In this document: positions 11,713-22,736 of the stretch, one piece after another | How positions within the stretch are numbered: position 1 is the first letter of the stretch | How the letters are laid out: every line of letters starts with the position of its first letter | DNA from: Ascaphus truei | Lineage: Eukaryota; Chordata; Amphibia; Anura; Ascaphidae | DNA: 64,000 nt | Direction of reading: 5' to 3' | Assembly: GCA_036426205.1 (NCBI GenBank) | Contig: CM071568.1 | Coordinates: 50,687,291 to 50,751,290 of the forward strand | Notes under the pieces: model-generated | Databases searched by the model: none | Told to the model about the DNA's origin: nothing | Seen by the model: only the letters and a program-made list of their open reading frames with translations | Made by a program: the position numbers and the translations under genes

Positions 11713-13430
11713 TGTAACGGGTATTCCACCCCACCCAATCGCATATACAGTGTGAGTGCGGGGAACATACAAGGTTACTCATAGGTGTGTGCTTACCTGT
11801 TGGTCACAGGAGGGCTGAGCTTCCGCCACGGGGAACCTGGGGTATTACACTAGGGGTGATCACTTACAACATCTTCTCGGTAACAGCGCCTCACCTGCGA
11901 TGGCTCCCACCAGAGGGGGAGTTGTTCCTCGCAGGACAATCACAATAATAATCACTTACACGACAGCATGTATATTAACTATACGACTTTACTAACAAAA
12001 CATAACACACATTATATAACATCATCAACTTAGGGCCAATGTCTGGTGTTCCACCCAGTGTCCTGTAATCCCCCACACCCAATGTCCCGTACTCTACGGA
12101 GGTCGTGGGTGACTGCGCAGTCACTAGGAACAATAGGCCTGTTGGTGCACATATAATACAGAGGTACTTCCGGCACCTCAGATGCTCGGGACTGCAACTG
12201 TCTTCTAAAGGGTCAGACGTCCGTCTGATCCTATCCAGGTACTTCTGCGTGGACCCCAACGGAGGGTCACAACGATCTGACGGGAAAACAACAGTCTCTT
12301 GGTACAGCAACCGAACCACAGGAACAGCCACGCCGCTATCCCTGTCTATCCTTAACTAATCCTAGCGTGACAGGAACCCTAACCTAGGGCCTGTCCCTGA
12401 TGAACCGCAACCTGGGTGGCTTAGGGGAAATCTCCTAGGGCCTGCGGAGTAATACCCTGCCCCACACCCCCTAGCTACCCAGTCCCTAACTGTATCTACT
12501 ACTACTACTAGATACTCCTAACAGCCTAACGCACCTGCAGCCGACACACAGCTCACACTGTCAGCCTGCAGGGATGCACACACGCTGCACACACTGCGCC
12601 CAGCACATGCAGCACAACACACACAGAACGGTACACACCATTCACTGGAGAGGGAGAATCTATCTGGGACCTAAGGGGTTAATAGTATGCCTACTCCCCT
12701 AACGAGGCCCAGTCCTGACTCCCACTAACAACCGACTAACCTGAGTGACAGGGTCCCTTACTCTAGGGCATTCCCTGGCAACACTCACTATATGGGATAC
12801 CTAGAGCTATCTTGGGCCAAGGGGGTGCTGGCTAGTACAGGGGATCCCTCTCTCCCGTACCCTACCTCCTTCCCTTGTCTGCCTCCTTGCTCTGCTCCTT
12901 CCTGACTGCCTAACGTGCTGCAAGCCCGCCAAATGTATCTCTTTTCCCAGGGGTCTCCTAAGCCCTATTGGCTCCCTGGTGTCACATGGGGCTCGCAAAG
13001 GCTCTTGGGATATGTATTCCCAGCTCAGAGCCTTCCCTGGTAGGCTAGGGGTTCGCGGGCTTCTCCCTATCCTCACTGCGCTTGCGCAAGCTTTCCCGGG
13101 CTGCCTCGACCTTCCCTCAGCTCTCCCTGCTCTCGCGCGAGCTATCCCTGTCTCGGGGGCTTTCCCTGCGCCTACGCGTCCCTGCGCATGCGCAACAGTG
13201 TTCTCTATGGCGGCGCCCTGCTTGTCCGGCCGCCGGGACCTTAGAGACGCGATCGCGGCCTTAGCAACCGCCCGATCGCGTCCCCGGCAACCGGCCGCAG
13301 GCAGGACAAGCCGCGCTGCTCCCTGCTCCAGCCCCCACCCTTGGAAGCAGCCGTCGGGTTTTTCAGCACCCGCGATCGAGCTGCACCAGGGGAGGGGGGC
13401 CTCCAGGAGCCACGGGAGCTCCAGGCTATA
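11713..13430 (-). repeat. 3' LTR of the minus-strand LTR element
   Basis: This 1.72-kb LTR runs, on the minus strand, from TATAGCC (13430) to CCCGTTACA (11713). The start has drifted from the TGTAACC seen in the sister copy at 17091. The U3 side (about 12800-13430) is GC-rich and stays open in the frame of the internal ORF. The segment 12170-12470 is nearly identical to 16360-16655 in the 5' LTR, but 11713-12170 is clearly more diverged from 15892-16360. Confidence 0.85.
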
Positions 13431-15836
13431 TTCTCCCCCTGGTGGAACTCCAACGTCCTCGCTTGGATAGCAGAGGCAACCACACACAAACATTACATAA
13501 CACATGTCAAATTTACACTTCAGGTTACATTGCACTTCACACCAATAACCCGAAGCGTGCTGAGACCATTTGTGGGGTGCCCCTAACTGAACATGTGGGG
13601 GTACCTCACTTTTGCGTCCGTGAGCCTCCCCCAGAAAAAATTCTTGGAGAGCACACTCTAAAGCGACAGTTACGGGCTCTTCGCTACTTCCTCCCCCTGG
13701 TGGAAGGAGTAGCACAACGTCCTTTAAGTAGGCCTTTACCCGGTCATCCGCGGCAGGGATGCAGTAGACCAGGAGGCCAGGACCTTTCCCGCGGTCCACC
13801 ACCTGGCGAATAGCACGCTCCTTTTTGGGCGTAAAGGAGGCCAGTCTTCCTGGATCGTCCTTTACACAGTCCTTGTCCCTACGGACTTGCGAGGCTTCCA
13901 CTGAGAAGCAAGCACTGGGAAATGTCTCGGTTTCACATGGCAGGGGGGAAAAAGTAGACACCTTACCCCTGCGGTGATTCATGGTGGCCAACAGGTCCTC
14001 GGGGACGCTGTCAGTTCCCACCTTGGTGGTATCGGGACCTGTCCCCAATTCTTCTGGGACAGTCCACTCACTGACTCGAACTTCGGGAGCGTTGGATCCC
14101 AGTCCTGGGACCACTTGCGTCGGAGCACACGGGCTCACACTCCGCTCAGGAACCGTAGCTTTGGCCTTCTTCACGGCCACCTCCATCGGAGTCGGTGGGG
14201 AACAAGGGGGTTCCTTACCACTCTGCTGGCTGACGATGGGCTTCCCTTCTTCCGGAAGGATCGACGGTAGACATTGGTCCACTCTCTTCCCTGGACAGCT
14301 ACCTTCTAATGAGGACACCTCCGCCAGGACGCGATGAAGAGGGGAGCCCTTCGCCCAGGCGACCAGACTTAAGGAGCCATCGTGCTCCGCAGTCACCTGG
14401 AGGCTCACCCCCGACACCCCTGGGGCAGTCGACTCACCCTTGTCGGCGTTAGGTACTGGTCCCCATTCTAGGACCGATGGTACCTCTGTAGTAGGTCGGA
14501 CTGACCATTGTAGGGCACACGGGCCCACAGCCGGGTCCGCAACATCGGGACACACTTCCTCTAGGGCACACGGGCCCACAGCAGGCTCTGCATTCGCCAA
14601 GATATTGTGGTCATTGATGTCACTAAAGTGGTCCGCCGGCAGGCGCATCACCACAAGTGGCGGGTCGCTGGATTCACTAGAAGAAGGTGGGGGTATATAC
14701 ACCTTACCCTGTGATTCCTCTGCCTCACTGCTGGTGTGGTTCGCCGGTAGGCGCATCGCCACCGATGGGAATTCAACCTTGTCCGCTGGCAACATCACGA
14801 TCAGATCCTCCGCCAACGTGTTGCTCGGCTCCAGGATGGGCTGATCCGGGTTCTGTGGTTCCTGCTCAGGAACCAGGTCTAGAAGGTTCACTTGGGCGCA
14901 CTGGCCCTCCGAAATGTCTATGAGAAGGGTAGATGGGTTAGTTATACTGACCGGCTCTTCAGGCTGGGGCACAATAGGTTTTAAGAACCAGGCACCGCAA
15001 TCTTCACATTGAGGCTCCCACGCCAATGCCGCTCTAGAACAGTCACATGTGGGGCTAAAATACTGTATGCTCAGTTCTCCATCCACGGTGCCGGTCTTGA
15101 AATCCAGCGGTAGCTGAAATAGGTCGGCTCCTTGGACATAAGCTTTTTGCAGGCATGTGCACATTAATGTAAGGGCTTTCACTCCTGGCGCGTGCCAGGC
15201 CACATACACATTGGGGTGTACTCCCTTACAGTCTGTTTCATCACTATCAGGAAACCAAGAGTCTATTTCATTTATGTCGGCCACAGTGCCCTCTTCCTCG
15301 GGCTGTCCTGTAGCCGCCAACGGCACGGGTTGCAGAGTCGGTATCCTGCAGCAGCCACACATGCGTCCCCAGGCCAATTTACAAAAGGAGCAGTCACCGT
15401 TGTTACAGAAACATTCCCGGCACCCATCCTCGTTCGCGTCTTCCAACCGCCCCTTTATCAGGCACGTCAAAACACCAAAGTTCATACTACCTGACGGACT
15501 CAATGATTCGATCATACACGGGCACAACAAAAAGGATACGCACCCGGCCTTAGTCTGCCATAGTCCATATGACGGCGAGCAATTTTCTTTGCACCCCGTA
15601 CTTTCTTTGATGGAGACAGCAGTTACGGGTGAAGGCGCACTGGGCCTACTCCCCCTGGTGGAATCTGAAGGAGGGGCAGCACACTCTTTCATTAAGTGAC
15701 TCTGGCTCGGCACAGAGTTATTCAGTTGGCGGGGGCGGGGCTTAGGGTTTCCCGCCAAGCTCGGGCAGTCTGCAACATTTTCCCGCGCGGGCGGGAAATC
15801 AGCACGTGACTTCTTCATGGCGAACAAAAATAGCAC
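12807..15836 (-). CDS. 1009-codon ORF of unknown function inside the LTR element
   Basis: One uninterrupted frame from ATG 15836, 35 bases downstream of the primer site, to a stop at 12807. Residues 1-802 lie in the internal region; the remaining 207 read on into the 3' LTR. Residues 82-163 hold 14 cysteines, including DGCRECFCNNGDCSFC (138-152 region) and MCGCC, and more Cys pairs follow to about residue 270. This resembles a metal-binding region but is not a CCHC zinc knuckle. The central part is Pro/Ser/Glu-rich, with repeated blocks MRLPANH/MRLPADH and PAVGPCAL. I see no DTG/DSG protease motif, YXDD or integrase signature. It could be a highly diverged gag-like protein, a captured host sequence or an element-specific accessory protein. 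The last ~200 residues may be fortuitous read-through of GC-rich U3. An intact frame of this length suggests recent activity or selection. Confidence 0.6.
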   Translation of the reverse strand: MLFLFAMKKSRADFPPARENVADCPSLAGNPKPRPRQLNNSVPSQSHLMKECAAPPSDSTRGSRPSAPSPVTAVSIKESTGCKENCSPSYGLWQTKAGCVSFLLCPCMIESLSPSGSMNFGVLTCLIKGRLEDANEDGCRECFCNNGDCSFCKLAWGRMCGCCRIPTLQPVPLAATGQPEEEGTVADINEIDSWFPDSDETDCKGVHPNVYVAWHAPGVKALTLMCTCLQKAYVQGADLFQLPLDFKTGTVDGELSIQYFSPTCDCSRAALAWEPQCEDCGAWFLKPIVPQPEEPVSITNPSTLLIDISEGQCAQVNLLDLVPEQEPQNPDQPILEPSNTLAEDLIVMLPADKVEFPSVAMRLPANHTSSEAEESQGKVYIPPPSSSESSDPPLVVMRLPADHFSDINDHNILANAEPAVGPCALEEVCPDVADPAVGPCALQWSVRPTTEVPSVLEWGPVPNADKGESTAPGVSGVSLQVTAEHDGSLSLVAWAKGSPLHRVLAEVSSLEGSCPGKRVDQCLPSILPEEGKPIVSQQSGKEPPCSPPTPMEVAVKKAKATVPERSVSPCAPTQVVPGLGSNAPEVRVSEWTVPEELGTGPDTTKVGTDSVPEDLLATMNHRRGKVSTFSPLPCETETFPSACFSVEASQVRRDKDCVKDDPGRLASFTPKKERAIRQVVDRGKGPGLLVYCIPAADDRVKAYLKDVVLLLPPGGGSSEEPVTVALECALQEFFLGEAHGRKSEVPPHVQLGAPHKWSQHASGYWCEVQCNLKCKFDMCYVMFVCGCLCYPSEDVGVPPGGEYSLELPWLLEAPLPWCSSIAGAEKPDGCFQGWGLEQGAARLVLPAAGCRGRDRAVAKAAIASLRSRRPDKQGAAIENTVAHAQGRVGAGKAPETGIARARAGRAEGRSRQPGKACASAVRIGRSPRTPSLPGKALSWEYISQEPLRAPCDTREPIGLRRPLGKEIHLAGLQHVRQSGRSRARRQTREGGRVRERGIPCTSQHPLGPR
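13431..13440 (-). other. Polypurine tract
   Basis: On the minus strand AGGGGGAGAA directly precedes the 3' LTR start at 13430. The same tract precedes the LTR start in the sister copy at 17092-17101. This is the expected position of the plus-strand primer. Confidence 0.7.
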
Positions 15837-15870
15837 AATTTAGAAAAATGAAAAGAGGGCACCCCAGGTC

Positions 15871-15889
15871 AATCTCAGCAGCGCCTCCA
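15871..15889 (-). other. Primer binding site, probably tRNA-Thr type
   Basis: On the minus strand TGGAGGCGCTGCTGAGATT lies two bases after the 5' LTR end. Its complement ends in ...GCC-T-CCA, fitting a tRNA with a U discriminator base, as in tRNA-Thr. The tRNA match is from general knowledge and was not aligned. A near-identical site occurs at 34350-34368 in a second LTR element. Confidence 0.6.
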
Positions 15890-16812
15890 AATGTAACGGG
15901 TATTCCACCCCACCCAATCTCATATATAGTGTGGGTGAGTAGAACATGTAGTGTTACCGGTGTGGTGCGTATACCTGCAGGCTCACAGGAGGTCTGAGCC
16001 TCCGCTAATGAGAGCCTGGGGTGACTCCTCTGGAACGGATCTTCGTTTGCAGCGCCTCCACCTATGTAGGATTCTATGGAAATGTAGAATGACCCTACAT
16101 AGGAACCCACTCAGAAACCACATACACAGTATTATGTATAACAGGTTTACTGAATGAACAATGACAACACCTTACTTCAAAACACTATATCAATAACAGT
16201 GCATCAATACAACTGCGTACCATCCCCCCCACCCACATGTCCATCATCACATTCCCCTCAGTCTCTGGAGTGTCCACAGCAATAAAGACCAGTGTGAGTG
16301 TGAGGGATAGCGCTTCCCGGTGTTGGGGCCCGGTGGTGCACTTAATATATACAGAGGTACCTTCCGAGCACTCCGATGCTCGGGACTGCAACTGTCTTCT
16401 AAAAGGGTCAGACGTCCGTCTGATCCTATCCAGGTACTTCTGCCGTGGACCCCAACGAGGGTCCCACCGCTTCACGGGAACACAACAGTCTCTTGGTACA
16501 GCAACCGAACCACAGGAACAGCCACGCCGCTATCCCTGTCTATCCTTAACTAATCCTAGCGTGACAGGAACCCTAACCTAGGGCCTGTCCCTGATGAACC
16601 GCAACCTGGGTGGCTTAGGGGAAATCTCCTAGGGCCTGCGGAGTAATACCCTGCCCAACAGTCCTCGGGACGCTGTCAGTCCCACCTTGGTGGTATCGGA
16701 CCTTTCCCCAATTCTTCTGGACATTCCACTCACTGACTCGACTTCGTGAGCGTTGGATCCCAGTCCTGGGACCACTTGCGTCGGAGCACACGGGCTCACA
16801 CTCGCTCGAACC

Positions 16813-17592
16813 TTAGCTTTGGCCTTTCTTGCCTACGCGTCCCTGCGCATGCGCAACAGTGTTCCCTATGGCGGCGCCCTGCTTGTCCGGCCGCCGGGAC
16901 CTTAGAGACGCGATCGCGGCCTTAGCAACCGCCCGATCGCGTCCCCGGCAACCGGCCGCAGGCAGGACAAGCCGCGCTGCTCCCTGCTCCAGCCCCCACC
17001 CTTGGAAGCAGCCGTCGGGTTGTTCAGTACCCGCGATCGAGCTGCGCCAGGGGAGGGGGGTCTCCAGGAGCTGCTGGGGACCAGGGTTACACTCTCCCCC
17101 TGGTGAAACACCCAACGCCCTCGCTTGGGGAACGACATAGCATGGTACACAGTTATACAATGAAAAGGCAGTGCATATGTACAACTTATCAATGGTGACT
17201 TTAAACCCCAGGTTACAATGCATTTCACACCCATTAATACCCGAGACTAGCTGAGACCGTTTGTGGGGTGCCCCTACCAGATCAGATGGGGGTACCTCAC
17301 TTTTGCGTCCGTGAGCCTCCCCCAGAAAAATTTCTTGGAGAGCACACTCTAAGGCGACAGTTTCTGGCTCTTCGCTACTTCCTCCCCCTGGTGGAAGGAG
17401 TAGCCCAGTGTCTCGGAAGCAGACCTTTACCCGGTCATCCGCGGCAGGGATGCGGTAGACCAGGAGGCCAGGACCTTTCCCGCGGTCCACCACCTGGCGA
17501 ATGGCACGCTCCTTTTTGGGCGTAAAGGAGGCCAGTCTTCCTGGATCGTCCTTTACACAGTCCTTGTCCCTACGGACTTGCGAGGCTTCCAC
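16813..17592 (-). pseudogene. Second, partial copy of the LTR-element ORF C-terminal part
   Basis: This 259-codon frame repeats the stretch EASQVRRDKDCVKDDPGRLA ... of the main ORF (equivalent to 13890-13166) and stays open across the purine tract and into U3. It differs by substitutions and small length changes from the copy at 12807-15836. That the frame is preserved in both copies argues that at least the end of the internal ORF is genuinely coding. Confidence 0.55.
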
Positions 17593-17687
17593 TGAGAAGC
17601 AAGCACTGGGAAATGTCTCGTTTCACCTGGCAGGGGGGATAAAGTAGACACCTTACCCCTGCGGTGATTCATGGTGGCCAACAGGTC

Positions 17688-17784
17688 NNNNNNNNNNNNN
17701 NNNNNNNNNNNNNNNNNNNNNNNNNNNNNNNNNNNNNNNNNNNNNNNNNNNNNNNNNNNNNNNNNNNNNNNNNNNNNNNNNNNN
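17688..17784. other. Assembly gap (97 N)
   Basis: Unknown bases inside the rearranged 5' LTR. Sequence on both sides is repeated elsewhere in the element, so gap size and order are uncertain. Confidence 1.
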
Positions 17785-17925
17785 GCGGCGCCCTGCTTGT
17801 CCGGCCGCCGGGACCTTAGAGACGCGATCGCCCCGAAGCAGCCGTCGGGTTGTTCAGTACCCGCGATCGAGCTGCGCCAGGGGAGGGGGGTCTCCAGGAG
17901 CTGCTGGGGACCAGGGTTACAAATG

Positions 17926-18799
17926 TATTCTGTTTGGCCCTGCTAAAACAAATGTATTATGACCATAATCTTTAAATATAAAGAAACAAATGAAGGCTGG
18001 TGATACGTATGTATACCGTGTATTTATTTTATTATCACTGCTCACAATCACTGCTATGTTACATGGTATCGTACTCTCGTGAATATTTTAAAATGATGTC
18101 AGAGAAAATTGTGATTTGTAAAACTAACAATTCCATCTGTTCCAAACCATACAACAGTATTAAAATGATTTATTTTTATTCTTAGCATATAACTATTGGG
18201 ATATTTTGACTGAAAGCAACAAAAACAAAGGAATTATAGATGCTACAACCATGCCACTGTAATTAGCATTTCAGAACTATGTTAAAGCGACGAGTCCCTT
18301 TCATACAAATCAACATTTCCATCCATCGTTTAAGGACCTTTTCTAAGGGTGTACCTACAGTGATCCAGCCATCAATTTATACAATGGATTGACTTCTATC
18401 CCAAAGGCCATTGAACATGACAAAATTAACACATTGAACATAAAACAATTCTCATTAAAGAAGATCTATCCAATCTAAAGGTATCCAATGAAAAATGTTT
18501 CCACAATTATGGTTTGTTTCAACTAAAACTATATAAAAATGATGCTCACGTTCTGATATAAGTGCAGATTATAACTAGTACATGTGACCACATCACAGAC
18601 ATGTTTCTCTACCGATGTGTGAGGCAAAGGTTCTAATAGCTTTATGGTGCACCTATAACATACCTTTCTTAACTGGAGTGCCTGTAAATTAGAGGCAACT
18701 GTGCAAATGAAGTACAGCTATTGTATATATTTATACTTTATTATTGCTGTCTGTATCATCCATTTCTTATGCTAACGAACCCTACTGCTACTGTTAAAT
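17926..18799. other. No gene recognised
   Basis: AT-rich sequence after the LTR element. No motif-bearing ORF and no element ends found. Confidence 0.4.
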
Positions 18800-19988
18800 C
18801 ATTGTACACACTCTCTCTAGGTGACCTAATAACATCTTTTGGGTTTAATTATCACCTCTATGCTGACGACACACAAATATACTTTTCAACACCTGACCTT
18901 ACACCTGCTGTACAAACCAAAGTTTCTGAATGTCTCTCTGCTATATCATCCTGGATGGCCCTCCGTCGCCTTAAACTCAACATGGCTAAAACAGAGCTCC
19001 TCATATTCTTCCTCCCAAACCTGGCCCTACTACCTCCTTCCACATTACTATTGGAACTACCATCATTCACCCAGTAGCCCAAGCACGCTGCCTAGGGGTC
19101 ACACTCGACTCCTCTCTCACATTCGCCCCTCACATTCAAAACATTTCTAAAACCTGTCGCTTTTTCCTCCGCAATATAACAAAGATACGCCCTTTCCTCT
19201 GTTGCTCGACTGCTAAAATTCTGACTCAGGCCCTCATTCTCTCCCGTCTTGACTACTGTAACCTCCTGCTGTCCGGCCTTCCTGCCTCTCACCTGTCTCC
19301 CCTACAATCTATCCTAAATGCTGCTGCCAGAATCACTCAACTCTTTCCTAGATCTGTCTTAGCATCTCCCCTCCTGAAATCCCTTTCCTGGCTTCCGATC
19401 AAATCCTGCATCTCACACTCCATTCTTCTCCTCACTTTTAAAGCTTTACACTCTTCTGCCCCTCCTTACATCTCTGCCCTAATTTCTCATTATGCACCAT
19501 CCAGACTCTTGCGTTCTTCTCAAGGATGTCTTCTTTCTACCCCCTTTGAATCTAAAGCCCTCTCCCGCCTTAAACCTTTTTCACTGACTGCCCCACACCT
19601 CTGGAATGCCCTTCCCCTCAGTACCCGACTTGCACCCTCTCTATCCACCTTTAAGACCCACCTTAAGACACACTTGCTTAAAAAAGCATATGAATAGCAC
19701 TGTGGATATTCTGAACACATGATACATAAGCTTAGCCCCCTGCAGACGCACTTACCAGAACTCCCTCCTACTGTCTCTATACGTTCTCCCTACCTACCAA
19801 TTAAAATGTAAGCTCCTCGGGGCAGGGACTCCTCTTCCTTAATGTTACTTTTATGTCTAAAGCACTTATTCCCATGATCTGTTATTTATATTATCTGTTA
19901 TTTATTTGATTACCCCATGTATTACTACTGTGAAGCGCTATGTACATTAATGGCGCTATATAAATAAAGACATACAATACAATACAAT
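18800..19988 (+). mobile_element. L2-type LINE, 5'-truncated, 3' end
   Basis: The segment starts inside the reverse transcriptase: [12 protein letters not shown] (about 18855-18890) and [19 protein letters not shown] (about 18945-19005). After a frame break near 19075 it continues as CLGVTLDSSLTFAPHI, then DYCNLLLSGLPASHLSPLQ (about 19250) and the C-terminal APHLWNALPLSTR block, ending at a stop at 19695. The 3' UTR carries the L2-like TGTAAGCTCCTCGGGGCAGG block (19808-19827) and GGCGCTATATAAATAAAGAC. The tail is a short ACAAT repeat ending about 19987. The frame has at least one break, so the copy is inactive. Confidence 0.88.
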
Positions 19989-21246
19989 GTACTGCTCACA
20001 AAATACCGTTTGGAAAGGTAAAAACATTACAAAAAATATACAAAAAGAGAAAACCGGAAAAAAGAAATGTGAGGGATTTTCTTTTCTTCTAAACCTATGT
20101 CATTTTTCAAACCTCATATATTGATCACTCTGTCACGCAAATTGTTCCATTGAGACTCATTTCAAAATAGAAGATAGGGATAGTTAACCTAACCTCACCA
20201 GTGGACCGCTCCCATCTGACTATATCACAACTATTTCACATAATGTCCTGGCTCCATAAATGTCCTTTTAAAATAAGTGACAATCATTTCATACTTCAGT
20301 TGCCGGTGTTCAAAAATGATAAATGTACAAGGTAATAAAAATGGCTAGATGGGAATAACTATACTCCAGACAAACTGCTCTACATCGAGTGCCATTTTGT
20401 GAGTAATGAATCATGTCAGCAGCTTTTATGAAAACGTAATTATAACAGCTATAGACATGTACTTTATGTATTTTTTATTGACATTTATAGTGTGTTTTAC
20501 ATACTGTAGCCATCTCTGGTGGCATTGCAGAGGTTGAAGCATACATTAGTTAGAGTATATCACTGGCAATAATTTTATTTAAAAAATATCCCCTGTGTCT
20601 TAATTCTTTTCTGCTTCATTTCTTTCGCCGCCTTTTTCCCCCCCTTTTTATTTTAATACATGGAATGCAGACGCCTTTTCAGCCCATTTATAAATTCAAT
20701 GGAAGGAAGCCAATAACAATTTAAGATGTCAGCCTCTGCAGAGTATACAAATATGATCTGTAAGCATGGATGGAAACCTTCCCAATGGGCAGAGGATATT
20801 GATGGCCATTGACAGCCTAGTACAAAGTGTTATTTCAAGACATAGTCAGGCAGACTAGGGTCTGTATCATGCAGATATTGCACATGCACTGCATTTAAAG
20901 GTTCAGTGCCATCCAAGACTATATTTTAATAGTCCCAGTAATATGTTTAATATTACTAATTACAGTTATAAATTAATTTAGGTCATTCTAAGTGATTGGC
21001 GCCATAAAATACATTTTATTTAACTTTATACTGCCAATGCTTGTTAACATTATAATTTAAGTTGTAGTAGGTCTTACTGGCCTTGTTTCTCTTTCCCTAA
21101 TGACCATACCTAGTTGATGCTCAGCAAGGCATGGGGCATGGAAAGATATGATTACCCTATTACTGGAGAAAACAAGGTTAACAGTTACCCCCCCCCCCCC
21201 CCTGTGCAGAGTCCAAATTGTAAGTGAAAGCAAAGGAAAACTTTTA
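19989..21246. other. No gene recognised
   Basis: AT-rich, with a poly-C run of about 15 bases at 21188-21202. No supported feature. Confidence 0.4.
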
Positions 21247-22480
21247 GGGGCCTATGCACTAAGCGTTCATAAGCCACTTATTGAGCAATTATCGCCCACA
21301 ATGCCTACTCCGATTTTGTAAGCGTCGATAAGTGGGCGATAAGAGACTGAATCGCCCCCAAAAAATTCCTTTAAAAAAAAAACGCGTAGTGAGCGGCGAT
21401 AAGCCACTTATCGGCAGGTTCTGAAACTCATGAAATTATAGTAGCCATGACTAGGTTATCGAGGCCTATTGTAGCTCTAGAATGGCAAGTTTCTCACAAA
21501 ATCCTCACACCAGGAAAAGTTGGCGTGAAGGTGGTGAGAACCTGCCGATAAGCGGAGAGACGTGACTTTGGGGAAAAAATGCTTTTTTGCTGCATCAGAT
21601 TGATGCCGGGAGCCTTCGGAGCTTATATACATTAATATCACCACAGGAGACCCCCGGCATCAATCCCATGCAATAAAAATGCATTTACAGTCAACTTCAT
21701 TACCTTAGCGACCAACCGCTAAGGGAATGAAAGGGTTAATGGACAACAGCAGCTTTATTGGGGGCAGAGGGGGTGAGTGAAGGGGGTTCCTGGCCCTTCA
21801 CTCACCACCTCTGCCCCCAGTAGACATTACAATATGTTATAATCACCAATACCTAACCCATCCTCTGTGCCCCCACATTAAAGCATCATTTATTTTTTAT
21901 ACACAGGATTCATACCAGAAGCCTGCGGGGGTCCCTGTGGGTGTCCATGGGCCTTTGGGTGGTTCCCATGGGTGTCCGGGGGCCCCACAGGGGTCCCTGG
22001 GTGGTCCCCATGGGTGTCCGGGGGTCCTCGGGTGGTCCCCGCTGGTCCCCGCTGGCCTGTAGTACCAATCCTATTTTGTAAAAAAAAAAAATATGGCATA
22101 CATTTCAATAAATACACCTCCCCCCACCAAACACATACAGTACAGTAATGGGCAAAATAACTATTATCCAGATATGGATAATAGCTAATTTGCCCATTAT
22201 TAAACACAACATTATCCAGCCAGCATAACTAAAGCAAATAAAACTGTTCTACTTACCCCATGCCATCATGAAGGGCGTCCTCGTCAGCATATTGCAGGGC
22301 CATGTCCCCTGATGCCAGCAAGAATACATAAAAAATTCAATCTAATGGCCCTTAATCCCTTAATCACCATAGCGGTTAATAACCGCTATAGTAATTAAAG
22401 GCTTAACCCCCTTCCCCCGCGACCCACCCTGGAAGCCTAGCCAACCCCCCCGTACCCACTATAACCACCCTGTACTGGCA
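21247..22480 (-). repeat. Family R repeat, minus-strand copy 1
   Basis: The plus-strand edge GGGGCCTATGCACTAAGCG at 21247, preceded by TTA, matches the ends of the element at 50769-51480. Inside are hairpins (CCTTAGCG ... CGCTAAGG near 21705-21725; CATAGCGGTTAATAACCGCTATAG near 22370), a G-rich minisatellite (about 21930-22060), and the dyad ATTATCCAGATATGGATAAT (22163-22182). All of these recur in order at 43.4-45.3 kb and, inverted, at 63.4-64 kb. An exon-like block lies at 22257-22308 on the minus strand. No transposase was recognised. The ends and flanking TTA hint at PIF/Harbinger, but this is weak. Confidence 0.6.
22257..22308 (-). other. Exon-like block of family R
   Basis: On the minus strand a pyrimidine-rich stretch and CAG precede the block, and GTAAGT (22251-22256) follows it. 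The 52 bases can be read as DMALQYADEDALHDGM. The equivalent blocks at 43930-43978 and 44642-44690 are 3 bases shorter, have the same splice-like borders and read DMNLQYADEDTLHDG (first tandem copy). Several differences are synonymous. This may be a real exon of the family transcript; no homology is recognised. Confidence 0.4.
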
Positions 22481-22736
22481 AAATAACAGAAATGCGCAAT
22501 TGGATATACACTAACAAAAATAAAGGATACACAAATATAAAACACTATATATACTAAATGAATTAATCTCTCCCTGCAACTGGCCCCAACTCTCACCCAG
22601 AGAGAAAAGTCCAAATGTTTTTGGAAAAAGGGACCTATTGCGCACAGGAGAGAGGATATCAAAAAAGAACATAGTGTAATCTGTAAATTATAGATATATG
22701 TTCCCTGCTATAAAAAGATGCACTTGCAAGATGATA

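Larger units (their letters stand above)
11713..17921 (-). mobile_element. LTR retrotransposon, minus strand, complete ends, no recognisable pol
   Basis: The insertion is bordered by AATG at 11709-11712 and 17922-17925, a 4-bp target duplication. On the plus strand the ends are TGTAACGGGTATT (11713) and CCAGGGTTACA (17921). The 3' LTR is 11713-13430, the internal region 13431-15891 and the 5' LTR 15892-17921. A primer-binding-site-like sequence (15871-15889) lies two bases inside the 5' LTR and a purine tract (13431-13440) abuts the 3' LTR, which fixes the orientation. The 2.46-kb internal region is far too short for gag-pol and holds one long ORF. It is probably a non-autonomous element mobilised by a Gypsy-type relative, whose 4-bp duplications and LTR ends it shares. 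Confidence 0.85.
15892..17921 (-). repeat. 5' LTR, rearranged and interrupted by a gap
   Basis: Read on the minus strand: a U3 start (17921-17785) carrying an internal deletion of about 85 bp relative to 13251-13342; the gap; a stretch of internal sequence (17687-17092) with its own purine tract; a second U3 start (17091-16838); a short internal piece equivalent to 13995-14170 (16830-16656); then the R/U5 part (16655-15892). A normal LTR contains no internal sequence. The arrangement implies recombination between copies or misassembly around the gap. Confidence 0.75.

Noticed and set aside
12979..14844. Several plus-strand open frames of 98-163 codons
   Set aside because: They are opposite-strand shadows of the long minus-strand ORF in GC-rich sequence.
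15871..15889. Possible tRNA gene at the primer-site sequences
   Set aside because: Only 19 bases match a tRNA 3' end, with no cloverleaf; position next to the LTR explains it.
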